Assembly: GCA_965662885.1 (NCBI GenBank)
Contig: CBFIJI010000049.1
Coordinates: forward strand, 1 to 15,352
Direction of reading: 5' to 3'
Length of the DNA: 15,352 nucleotides
DNA from: CBFIJI01 sp965662885
GTDB taxonomy: Bacteria; Bacteroidota; Bacteroidia; Flavobacteriales; Flavobacteriaceae
Part shown: in pieces, positions 1 through 6,933 of the stretch
How positions within the stretch are numbered: position 1 is the stretch's first letter
How the letters are laid out: the number at the start of each line of letters is the position of its first letter
Program-made: the position numbers and the translations under genes
The notes under the pieces: generated by a model
Told to the model about the DNA's origin: nothing
Databases searched by the model: none
The model's input: the letters and a program-made list of their open reading frames with translations, nothing else

Positions 1-2729
1 CTTGAAATTTCATCTCTATTGATATTCAAATGAATGTAAGGCTTCCCTACAATGCGATCTGCAAACACGGCCTCACTTTTTACTGATGGCACTTCTTTGA
101 GTATTACTTCCAATTCCCTGCCAAATGCCTCTATGGTTTTTAGATCAGGCCCATATACTTTGATTCCCATAGGCGCACGCATTCCTGTTTGCAACATCAC
201 CAAACGTGTTTGGATGGGTTGTAGCTTTGGTGCAGAAGTTACTCCGGGTAGTTTGGTTACCTTTATAATCTCTTCCCAAATGGTATGGTGATTTTTAATG
301 TGAGGTCGCCAGTTTCTGAAATATTCTCCTTTTGCATCTTCAATTAACTCTTTCGTTTCAACGGTTGTAAAAAGCCGCCGTGAAGCTTCTTGAATAGCAG
401 CATCACTTAGTTGACGATTGGCATTGTAAATGCGTTCTCCACTTTTTAATACAAATAGCCCAGCTTCGTCTACTTGATAGCGTTGGCGAATACCTTGCGA
501 ATCCGTCATGTACTCGGAGGTATATTGGATTAAATTTTCAAACATAGAAAGCGGTGCCGGATCTAAAGCAGATACCGTTCTTCCTGCTTTTCCAACGACT
601 GTTTGGATTTCTGGAATGCTTGCTACCGCCATATCCAATTGCTGTAATACTTTTTTATTTTCTGCAATACCGGCATGAGACATAGAAGTGGGCATCAGTA
701 AAAAAGAACCTTCGTTTAATGCAGGCATAAATTCTTTACCCATGTTTTTTAAAATCCCAAAACCAGCGATTAATAAGAGTATTGGAACACTTATAAAAAT
801 CCATTTATGACCTAAAATCCATGTTAATATACGTCTGTACTGTTTTCGGAAAAGAACAAAGCCACCCAAGAGTCCAAAACAGATAAGACCAACAAAAACC
901 AAGTTACTTAAGAGGCTATTCGTCAATCCTAAAGGACGCCAATAATAGGTTAAAAGAAAAATAACGGTAAGAACTGTACTGATGATTTGTCCTTGCTCCA
1001 ATTGTTTTTTTGTAATGCGTTTTTGCTGACTTAAAAGGCTTAAGCCCCCAAAGATTACGAGTAAAATTCCTAGCCAAAAACCATAGAGTGTTGCTAGTAG
1101 TCCTAACAGTATGAGCAGACTATTGAAAGCAATTCGAAGGCTCGCAGTAAAAGATCGTTTTTTAAACAGTAGTGCTGCCATTGGGGGAATCAGAAACAGA
1201 GCTACAATGATGGAGGCCGTTAATGCAAATGTTTTGGTAAAGGCCAAAGGTCGAAAGAGTTTTCCTTCTGCACCAATCATGGTAAAAACAGGAATAAAAC
1301 TGATGATGGTTGTTAAAACCGCTGTGAGAATAGCACTGGAAACTTCTACTGTTGCTCGATATACGATAGTGTTGATTGGGGTATCTTTTTCTGCTTCTTC
1401 TCGGTGCCTGAGAATATTTTCAGATAAAATCACGCCGACATCAACCATGGTTCCAATGGCGATAGCAATTCCAGATAGTGCAACAATATTGGCATCTACG
1501 TTAAAGAACTTCATCCCGATGAAAACCATAAGTACGGCAACAGGAAGGAGTCCCGCAATTAAGAGGGATGACCGAAGGTTGAACACCATAATGAGAATCA
1601 CCAAAATGGTAATGACTATTTCCAAACTTAGAGCATCACTCAAAGTGTCTAAGGTCTCTTGAATCAATTGGGTTCGGTCATAAAAGGGAACAATGGTCAA
1701 TTGTGAAGTACGACCATCAGGTAAAATTTTTGAAGGAAGTCCAGCACTGAGTTGTTTAATTTTAGCCTTAACATTATTAATAACTTCTAATGGATTGGCT
1801 TGATAACGTGCAACGACCACCGCCCCAACGACCTCAGCTCCTTCTTTGTCCAAAATTCCTCTTCGCGCTTTGGGACCGAGTGAAACACGAGCAATGTCCT
1901 TAATTCTGATGGCGCTAAAGTTTTTTGAACGAACTACAGCATTTTCAATATCAGTAATGGAGTTGACAGCTCCTAAGCCTCGAACCAAATATTCTACTTG
2001 ATTGATTTCCAAAGTTTGTGCACCAATGTCACGATTGCTTTTTTTAATGGCTTGGACTACGGCTGCTAATTCAATTTGATATTGACGTAAAAGTTCTGGA
2101 TCAACGTCTACTTGATATTCTTGTACATGTCCCCCAATACTCGCTACTTCTGCAACTCCTCCTGCAGCAGCTAAGGCATTTTTAACATAATAATCTTGAA
2201 TGCTTCGCAACTCGTTTAAATCCCAACCACCTGTTACATTCCCTTCTGGGTCACGTCCTTCCAAAGTATACCAAAAAATCTGTCCTAATGCGGTTGCATC
2301 TGGTCCTAAATTAGGTTGAACTCCTTCGGGTAAGAGATCACTTGGAAGCGCATTTAATTTTTCTAAAATTCGGCTACGACTCCAGTAAAATTCAAACTCT
2401 TCTTCAAAAATGATGTAAATTGAAGAAAACCCAAACATGGAGGAACTTCGAATTGTTTTAACCCCAGGAATTCCCAATAAAGAAGCGGTTAAAGGATAGG
2501 TAATTTGATCTTCAATATCTTGAGGGGAGCGTCCCTCCCATTGGGTAAATACTATTTGTTGGTTTTCACCAATATCTGGGATTGCATCAACTGCTATTGG
2601 GCTTCGTGGAAGCTCTCCTGTATCCCATTGAAAAGGTGCTGTTACTAAGCCCCCTCCAATAAAGAGAAGAAGAAGCAGAAGGGCGATAAGTTTATTTTCG
2701 ATTAAAAACCGAATGCTTTTGTTGAGCAT
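1..2729 (-). CDS. cusA: CusA/CzcA-type heavy-metal efflux RND permease, 3' end outside window
   Basis: Inner-membrane RND pump of a tripartite system that drives metal ions (Cu+/Ag+ or Co/Zn/Cd) out of the cell using the proton gradient. My reading of the reverse strand gives one uninterrupted frame of 909 codons from an ATG at 2727-2729 (MLNKSIRFLIENK) to the left edge; the family is usually 1,000-1,050 residues, or ~1,450 when fused to an outer-membrane factor. Visible are the first membrane helix, the porter-domain start (AVDAIPDIGENQQIVFTQW), the TM4 motif GTMVDVGVILSEN with D430 and E437 where CusA has its proton-relay acidic residues, and the second periplasmic half. Met residues in PLSMFE and LVMLQTG fall where E. 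coli CusA has its copper-binding methionines, which favours Cu/Ag; this alignment is from memory. A HYC_CC_PP gene lies upstream in the same direction. Family assignment is firm, the metal is not. Confidence 0.95.
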   Translation of the reverse strand, partial: MLNKSIRFLIENKLIALLLLLLFIGGGLVTAPFQWDTGELPRSPIAVDAIPDIGENQQIVFTQWEGRSPQDIEDQITYPLTASLLGIPGVKTIRSSSMFGFSSIYIIFEEEFEFYWSRSRILEKLNALPSDLLPEGVQPNLGPDATALGQIFWYTLEGRDPEGNVTGGWDLNELRSIQDYYVKNALAAAGGVAEVASIGGHVQEYQVDVDPELLRQYQIELAAVVQAIKKSNRDIGAQTLEINQVEYLVRGLGAVNSITDIENAVVRSKNFSAIRIKDIARVSLGPKARRGILDKEGAEVVGAVVVARYQANPLEVINNVKAKIKQLSAGLPSKILPDGRTSQLTIVPFYDRTQLIQETLDTLSDALSLEIVITILVILIMVFNLRSSLLIAGLLPVAVLMVFIGMKFFNVDANIVALSGIAIAIGTMVDVGVILSENILRHREEAEKDTPINTIVYRATVEVSSAILTAVLTTIISFIPVFTMIGAEGKLFRPLAFTKTFALTASIIVALFLIPPMAALLFKKRSFTASLRIAFNSLLILLGLLATLYGFWLGILLVIFGGLSLLSQQKRITKKQLEQGQIISTVLTVIFLLTYYWRPLGLTNSLLSNLVFVGLICFGLLGGFVLFRKQYRRILTWILGHKWIFISVPILLLIAGFGILKNMGKEFMPALNEGSFLLMPTSMSHAGIAENKKVLQQLDMAVASIPEIQTVVGKAGRTVSALDPAPLSMFENLIQYTSEYMTDSQGIRQRYQVDEAGLFVLKSGERIYNANRQLSDAAIQEASRRLFTTVETKELIEDAKGEYFRNWRPHIKNHHTIWEEIIKVTKLPGVTSAPKLQPIQTRLVMLQTGMRAPMGIKVYGPDLKTIEAFGRELEVILKEVPSVKSEAVFADRIVGKPYIHLNINRDEIS

Positions 2730-2763
2730 TTTATTTGATCATTGGATGAGACATAGATGAATT

Positions 2764-2816
2764 TAGACCACATAAAGTGGGTGCTTTTCAGTATTTTCTG
2801 AAAAACAAAAGGGTCT
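2764..2816 (-). other. Structured intergenic leader between HYC_CC_PP gene and cusA
   Basis: Three possible stems sit in the 99-nt gap ahead of the pump gene. TTTTCAG (2785-2791) pairs perfectly with CTGAAAA (2798-2804) around a 6-nt loop. CCAC (2768-2771) pairs with GTGG (2777-2780). AGACC (2765-2769) could pair with GGTCT (2812-2816), enclosing the others but competing with the CCAC stem. Neither strand has a T-run after the stems, so a simple intrinsic terminator is unlikely. A leader controlling readthrough or translation of the pump gene is an inference. Confidence 0.35.
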
Positions 2817-2828
2817 TTACAATAAAAA

Positions 2829-3245
2829 TCAAATTAAATACAACTCGTATAACTGATATACGGGTACAACGATCTTGGGTGGTTTGTATTTGCTAAAGGA
2901 AAATTGGGTCCACTTGTGGTTATTGAATTGCCATTCCTTGTGCAAGGGAAGTATTGCGGTAGTGGCCACGTCTTTTTTAAAACTAATTGCTTCAAAGGAG
3001 ACTTTAAATACATCTTGTCCTTCAACGATGAATTGTTTGTCTTCACAGCAACTTTTTGAACTCATGTCTGAGGTGTTGACATCGCCTAAAGCCATTGACA
3101 TTCCACAATCTTTAGCGGCCTTAAAAATTGCAGCATCAACCAAAAGTTCCCCACAATAGTGCAAACTTAAAGTGAATGACATGGTGGAAAAGAGCACCAC
3201 AAAGGCCATCAACACAGCAATTATTTTATTTAAGGGTTTCAACAT
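2829..3245 (-). CDS. HYC_CC_PP family small exported protein
   Basis: A 138-residue protein with an N-terminal signal peptide: K4/K7 followed by a hydrophobic stretch at about 8-28. It carries the three signatures the family is named for: HYC at 29-31, CC at 66-67 and PP at 122-123. It also has C47 in KDCGMSM and nearby methionines (49, 51), all potential soft-metal ligands. Such proteins are common in Bacteroidota next to heavy-metal efflux genes; their biochemical role is not established to my knowledge. Here it is 99 nt upstream of the CusA-like gene in the same direction, so a periplasmic metal-binding or sensing role is plausible but inferred. The start at 3245 keeps a full signal peptide; a start at M13 would remove its charged N-region. 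The promoter is almost on top of this start. Confidence 0.85.
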   Translation of the reverse strand: MLKPLNKIIAVLMAFVVLFSTMSFTLSLHYCGELLVDAAIFKAAKDCGMSMALGDVNTSDMSSKSCCEDKQFIVEGQDVFKVSFEAISFKKDVATTAILPLHKEWQFNNHKWTQFSFSKYKPPKIVVPVYQLYELYLI

Positions 3246-3251
3246 CGATTA

Positions 3252-3280
3252 CAAAGATAATGAAAATCGACAATATCAAA
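3252..3280 (-). promoter_or_regulatory. Bacteroidota-type promoter of the HYC_CC_PP gene
   Basis: On the reverse strand the sequence reads TTTG, a 17-nt spacer, then TATCTTTG, an exact match to the Bacteroidota -33/-7 consensus (TTTG, ~19 nt, TAnnTTTG). The -7 box ends at 3252 and the start codon begins at 3245, so a transcript starting 5-7 nt downstream would have almost no leader. Confidence 0.7.
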
Positions 3281-3330
3281 TTCTAACTAAGCTTAACAAT
3301 ACCGTTATTTTTTTATTAAATTTTCAAAAG

Positions 3331-3380
3331 CTATCGTCTTTCTTGATTTTATTTCCTGGAAACATAACGATAGAATCAAG
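3331..3380. repeat. Interleaved inverted repeats (pseudoknot-like order)
   Basis: CTATCGT (3331-3337) is the reverse complement of ACGATAG (3367-3373), and CTTGATT (3342-3348) is the reverse complement of AATCAAG (3374-3380). The order is A, B, A', B', so the two stems interleave instead of nesting. Between them, TTTCC/GGAAA around 3352-3362 makes a further small near-palindrome. The element lies in the 151-nt space between the esterase stop codon and the HYC_CC_PP promoter, both read leftward. It could be an RNA pseudoknot, a choice between two hairpins at the esterase 3' end, or a protein-binding site. Confidence 0.4.
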
Positions 3381-3396
3381 GTGTTGAAATAATACG

Positions 3397-4269
3397 TTAC
3401 TGCACATTTGGAGTCCTTTTTAAAGGCGTTTCCGTAGTGTAAGATTTTACTTCTTTTTCAATTTCTTTAACTTTTCGAAGTAAAATTGGAACGGCAGGAT
3501 AGACCATATTATGTCCATAAGCTTGAATTTCATAGAGCTCTGTTTTTTCATGCCCCGCCAATTTCATCATCCGCATCATATAAGCATTTTCTTCATAACG
3601 TCCCAAAAGTTCTTGATCACGATCACCAGTTATGATGATGTATGGAGGTGCATCTGGCCGAACATGATATAAAGGAGCCATAGCATCAATAATAGGAGTT
3701 ATTTCATCAATTCCTTGTTCTTCTCTAACTGTCATATGGGTGATGGCATGTCCACTAAATGGGATTAAGCCTGCTAGTGAATTTGCGTCGATATTGTAGG
3801 CATTTAAATACTTTTTATCCAATCCGACCATACTGGCTAAATAGCCTCCTGCAGAATGTCCAGACAAAAAGAGTAATGATGTTGACCCTCCGTATGCAGC
3901 AATATTTTGATGCACCCAAGCAATGGAGGCTGCAGCATCCTCAATAATGCTTGCTGTTGGCACTTTTGGGTAAAAACGATAGTTTACAGCAACTACGGCA
4001 ACCCCCTTTTCTTTTAAATAGTCCGGAATGTTTTTATTACCGAATTTTAACCCCCCTCCATGGAAATAAATGATGGTAGGAAAGTCTTTTAGGGTCTCTG
4101 GGTAATAGATATCCAAAACACAGCGTTCTTTTATATACGGATCAGTTTGTTGTTCAAGCGTGCGATAGCTTATATTTTCAATAAGCTTATAGCTCGTCTT
4201 TTCCTGTCCATAAGTGAGTAGTAATCCAAAAAATAAACAGCTAATTAAGGGCGTATAAATTACTTTCAT
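3397..4269 (-). CDS. Secreted alpha/beta hydrolase, hormone-sensitive-lipase-like esterase
   Basis: A 290-residue protein, probably an exported carboxylesterase acting on short acyl or acetyl esters. An N-terminal hydrophobic segment (about 4-20, ending TYGQ) looks like a signal peptide. The oxyanion motif HGGG is at 70-73, the nucleophile elbow GHSAGG places the serine at 139, an acidic residue is at D216 or D218 in TGDRDQE, and the likely catalytic histidine is H253 in AYGHNM. This order and spacing fit the BD-FAE/HSL-like esterases. The basic C-terminal tail after ~275 has no recognisable motif. No clear -7 box was found in the AT-rich upstream space. It is read toward the metal-efflux pair but ends 151 nt before it, so it is probably a separate unit. 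Natural substrate unknown. Confidence 0.85.
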   Translation of the reverse strand: MKVIYTPLISCLFFGLLLTYGQEKTSYKLIENISYRTLEQQTDPYIKERCVLDIYYPETLKDFPTIIYFHGGGLKFGNKNIPDYLKEKGVAVVAVNYRFYPKVPTASIIEDAAASIAWVHQNIAAYGGSTSLLFLSGHSAGGYLASMVGLDKKYLNAYNIDANSLAGLIPFSGHAITHMTVREEQGIDEITPIIDAMAPLYHVRPDAPPYIIITGDRDQELLGRYEENAYMMRMMKLAGHEKTELYEIQAYGHNMVYPAVPILLRKVKEIEKEVKSYTTETPLKRTPNVQ

Positions 4270-4396
4270 TGTTTAATTTAACTATGTTGATTTAATTTAT
4301 TTAAATTTACATATAATTAATTTACAATAAAAAGATTGGTTTAAGCAGTGACCTGAAAAAGTGCAACTATTCTAATTTAATTATGACTATTATACT

Positions 4397-5329
4397 ATGA
4401 AAAAAAGTAAGCTAACCCTTATAGGCCTCCTATTTTTAATACTTAGTTCTTGTGGAAGTCAGCATGATTTAATAGCAACATATAATCCCTTTAGTAAATA
4501 TGAACTGGAGACCCCTGTTTATGTTTTTGACGAACCAGCAGGAGCAAGACGTTTATTTCGAACCAATAAAAAAGTTGCACTAGACTATTTAAACTATGTT
4601 AGCGCTCAAAGTCCATCATGGTATTTAAAATATTTTAATGTAAATACGATGCGTAAGATGGGGTGGAGTAGTCATTGGGATTTCTACAATAATCGTTTTT
4701 TTGTATGGCAAAGCTTAATAAACAATCCACAACTTTGGATAGGTGAAAAATGGAATGTTCCTATAAATTCAGAAGCTACCTTTTTTGCATTTAGCAGCCC
4801 TCAAAATGACCTTAGAAGAATGCTTCAAAGGTTGTTTTGGCTTGAAAATTATGCCTATGTTTCTTTTAACGCTTCGATGCAAAATAATATTCAAGCTCCT
4901 CTAAGCTCTAATAACACTGATTTTAATACAGAAAGTCAACTTAAAAAAACAGCTAAAAGTAAAGACCTTAATAGTGTAATTGATCTTTTTCAACAAAATA
5001 ATATCCAAATTAATGTTGTTGAGAGTGTCCAAGGTGCTATACAACTGAATGCGCTACAAAAAAATAAATCAGGGAGAAATAATGCTACAAAAGGTAGCTA
5101 TAATCTCACGAAAGGGGTAACGACAAAAAACACAACCAATTATCGTTCGAAAAGTGGTAAAAATAATTTTTCCTCTGGCTTCACCACTCGCAACAGCGTT
5201 AACAACAACTCGGTAAGAACCCCTATAAGTAACCCAGGAATGTCCGTTGGAGGAAACAGTGGAGGTGGTGGGAGTATTTCACTTGGTAGCGGAAGCGGCT
5301 CCAAAGGGTCCTCAGGAAAAAAGCAGTAG
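4397..5329 (+). CDS. Lipoprotein of unknown function with Trp-rich core and basic Asn/Ser/Gly tail
   Basis: I do not recognise this 310-residue protein. It begins with a lipoprotein signal: K2/K3/K5, a hydrophobic stretch at 6-15, and the lipobox LSSC with C19 as the lipidated residue, followed by GSQ. The part from ~28 to ~165 looks folded and is rich in Tyr, Phe and Trp (W75, W90, W94, W104, W113, W119, W148). From ~220 the sequence becomes low-complexity and basic, with an imperfect internal duplication: KSGRNN (224-229) followed by TTKN (242-245), then KSGKNN (252-257) followed by TTRN (263-266). The end is Gly/Ser-rich and closes KKQ. Such a tail suits a flexible, surface-exposed or wall-contacting segment, which is inference. 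It is followed after 139 nt by a HAD phosphatase in the same direction. Confidence 0.75.
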   Translation: MKKSKLTLIGLLFLILSSCGSQHDLIATYNPFSKYELETPVYVFDEPAGARRLFRTNKKVALDYLNYVSAQSPSWYLKYFNVNTMRKMGWSSHWDFYNNRFFVWQSLINNPQLWIGEKWNVPINSEATFFAFSSPQNDLRRMLQRLFWLENYAYVSFNASMQNNIQAPLSSNNTDFNTESQLKKTAKSKDLNSVIDLFQQNNIQINVVESVQGAIQLNALQKNKSGRNNATKGSYNLTKGVTTKNTTNYRSKSGKNNFSSGFTTRNSVNNNSVRTPISNPGMSVGGNSGGGGSISLGSGSGSKGSSGKKQ

Positions 5330-5339
5330 CTTTACTTTA

Positions 5340-5447
5340 AATACTAGTATTCGTTTTGCAACTACTGAATTGATTTTCTTTAGCGAAATCGTACAGCTTA
5401 ACTATTAACAGAATCTCTTACTAAAACTTGTAACTACTAATGATTTT
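5340..5447. repeat. 12-bp palindrome and a near direct repeat in the lipoprotein-HAD gap
   Basis: AATACTAGTATT at 5340-5351 is a perfect palindrome eleven bases after the lipoprotein stop codon. Further on, AACTACTGAATTGATTTT (5360-5377) recurs as AACTACTAATGATTTT (5432-5447), differing only by two single-base gaps, 72 nt apart. No TAnnTTTG box was found in this gap. These could be operator sites for the HAD gene or chance in AT-rich DNA. Confidence 0.3.
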
Positions 5448-5468
5448 ATACAAAATCTATCAGCTTCC

Positions 5469-6107
5469 ATGAATGTGAAAACCATCATTTTTGACTTTGA
5501 CGGCACGATAGCAAATACCTTTGATCCTATTATCGATATTTACAATTCAATTGCTCCTAAATACAATTGTAAAATAGTTACTCCACAAGAACGCATTCAA
5601 ATTAAAGATCAACGCCCACAAGATGCTTTCAAAAGTTTTAATGTTACCCGTTTTAAAATTCCCTTTATTGTTTATGAAGTTCGTAGAATATTAAGGCAAG
5701 AAATTAAAGATACACCCCCCTATGAAGGAATACTTGAGGCATTAATAGTAATAAAAAATGCTGGATTTCGATTGGGAATTATGACTTCTAATTCCAAAAA
5801 AAACGTGGCATTATTCCTAAAAGAAAATGAAATCGATACTCTTTTTGATTTTATTTATTCGGGAAGAAACCTTTTTAATAAAGCAGATGTATTACGTAAA
5901 CTATTACGAAAAGAAAACCTAGAGAAAAACAACTGCTTTTACATCGGTGATGAAACCAGAGATATTGAAGCTACTCAAAAAATAGGTCTCCCAATTATTT
6001 CTGTAAGTTGGGGCTTTAATAGTGAGGAAGCCCTTCAAAAATTACACCCTATCGCCATAGCCCATACTCCAAAAGACTTGGTTGATGTGCTCCTTAGCCT
6101 TCGTTAA
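5469..6107 (+). CDS. HAD-superfamily phosphatase, phosphoglycolate-phosphatase-like
   Basis: A 212-residue cytoplasmic hydrolase of the Gph/PGP-like HAD group, which removes phosphate from small metabolites through an aspartyl-phosphate. Motif I is DFDGT with nucleophile D9 and general acid D11. Motif II is in GIMTSNS with T106 (S107 also possible). The motif III lysine is probably K138, and motif IV is GDETRD with D161 and D165 binding Mg2+. A helical cap occupies about residues 18-85. The C-terminal part (VSWGFNS) is typical of the phosphoglycolate phosphatase subgroup, but the substrate cannot be read from sequence. The ATG at 5469 puts motif I at the usual distance from the N-terminus. 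It converges with the sulfotransferase-like gene. Confidence 0.9.
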   Translation: MNVKTIIFDFDGTIANTFDPIIDIYNSIAPKYNCKIVTPQERIQIKDQRPQDAFKSFNVTRFKIPFIVYEVRRILRQEIKDTPPYEGILEALIVIKNAGFRLGIMTSNSKKNVALFLKENEIDTLFDFIYSGRNLFNKADVLRKLLRKENLEKNNCFYIGDETRDIEATQKIGLPIISVSWGFNSEEALQKLHPIAIAHTPKDLVDVLLSLR

Positions 6108-6121
6108 GAACATTGTATAAC

Positions 6122-6147
6122 TGCTCAACACTTTGAGTGCTTATTTT
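6122..6147 (+). terminator. Possible intrinsic terminator after the HAD gene
   Basis: TGCTCAA (6122-6128) and TTGAGTG (6133-6139) form a 7-bp stem, including two G-U pairs at its base, with a CACT loop; it is followed by C and TTATTTT. It begins 15 nt after the HAD stop codon in a convergent gap. The stem is weak and the T-run is interrupted. TTGAGT can instead pair with ACTCAA at 6174-6179. Confidence 0.4.
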
Positions 6148-6198
6148 AAAGTTTATTTATCTAAAAAAAGAGGACTCAACAAGCTTTAAATTATTGCT

Positions 6199-6933
6199 TT
6201 AACTCAAGGCTTTAGCATTCAATTGAACATAGTATTTTTGAGCAGCTTCAAGGAGGGGTGTCAGGTGCTTTGGGAATGGCGTTATTTTGGGTTGGTATTT
6301 TTTAAAGCCTGTAGAATTATGAATATTGTCATACCAATATTTCGCCCAAACACCGTCTTCTTGCCGTGCTCCTTTCTTCCAAGTCAACATTTTTTCATCA
6401 AAAGGAATACCACATTGTTGGCAACATTTTAATAGTATTTTTTGAGGATCAAGCAATACTTTTTTAGAGTCCAAAACCATATAGTTGATTTTTTCACGTT
6501 CAAAGTAGTCCATCAATTCAACCTGCGCGGCATAACCAACGTCTTCCATTTTAGGTTGCTCAATCACTTTCGCAAAAGAAGGCAACATTTCTTTAGGATC
6601 TCGGGTAAGGATAATATTGACTACATCTTTCAAAAAAGAGCGGTCTAAACCTAAAAGATGATGGGTCATGTTTTTAAAAAAAACAACTGCTTGGTTATGC
6701 TTGCCCAACATCATATCAACAACTTTTTTACCATCATTTTCTTGCGAAGCTATTACCTCCGCTGCCCCAGGGTGATAACTCTCTGCTGAAGTATTCGATA
6801 AATAATGGGCATACAATGGTTCATCAAAGACCTGTGTATCTTGTCGTTGTGCAAAAGAATACATCATGGTGGTAGAAATATTCCGAGGGCCTGACCATAA
6901 ACAAATTCTTGTTATTCCATCTTTAACTTTCAT
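6199..6933 (-). CDS. Sulfotransferase-like P-loop protein coupled to an aminotransferase gene
   Basis: A 244-residue protein with the layout of PAPS-dependent sulfotransferases. The 5'-phosphosulfate loop reads WSGPRNIST at 13-21, in place of the classic PKSGTTW form. A possible catalytic Lys/His region is FFKNMTHH (86-92), and the 3'-phosphate-binding motif is ILTRDPKEMLPS with R111 and S119. There is no signal peptide or membrane segment. Its ATG overlaps the stop codon of the upstream aminotransferase as ATGA (6930-6933), so the two are almost certainly translated together and act in one process. From memory, plants have proteins annotated as branched-chain-aminotransferase-like that join a P-loop domain and a class IV aminotransferase domain, which would support a functional link; this needs a search. 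Whether it transfers sulfate, and to what, is unknown. Confidence 0.8.
   Translation of the reverse strand: MKVKDGITRICLWSGPRNISTTMMYSFAQRQDTQVFDEPLYAHYLSNTSAESYHPGAAEVIASQENDGKKVVDMMLGKHNQAVVFFKNMTHHLLGLDRSFLKDVVNIILTRDPKEMLPSFAKVIEQPKMEDVGYAAQVELMDYFEREKINYMVLDSKKVLLDPQKILLKCCQQCGIPFDEKMLTWKKGARQEDGVWAKYWYDNIHNSTGFKKYQPKITPFPKHLTPLLEAAQKYYVQLNAKALS

Noticed and set aside
1111..1662. A 183-codon open frame on the plus strand
   Set aside because: It lies wholly antisense to the CusA-like gene, whose reverse-strand translation is continuous and family-like; its composition (Met/Ile/Thr/Ser-rich) is that of an antisense shadow.
2875..3159. A 94-codon plus-strand frame over the HYC_CC_PP gene
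   Set aside because: The minus-strand product has a signal peptide and all three family motifs; the plus frame has none and no promoter.
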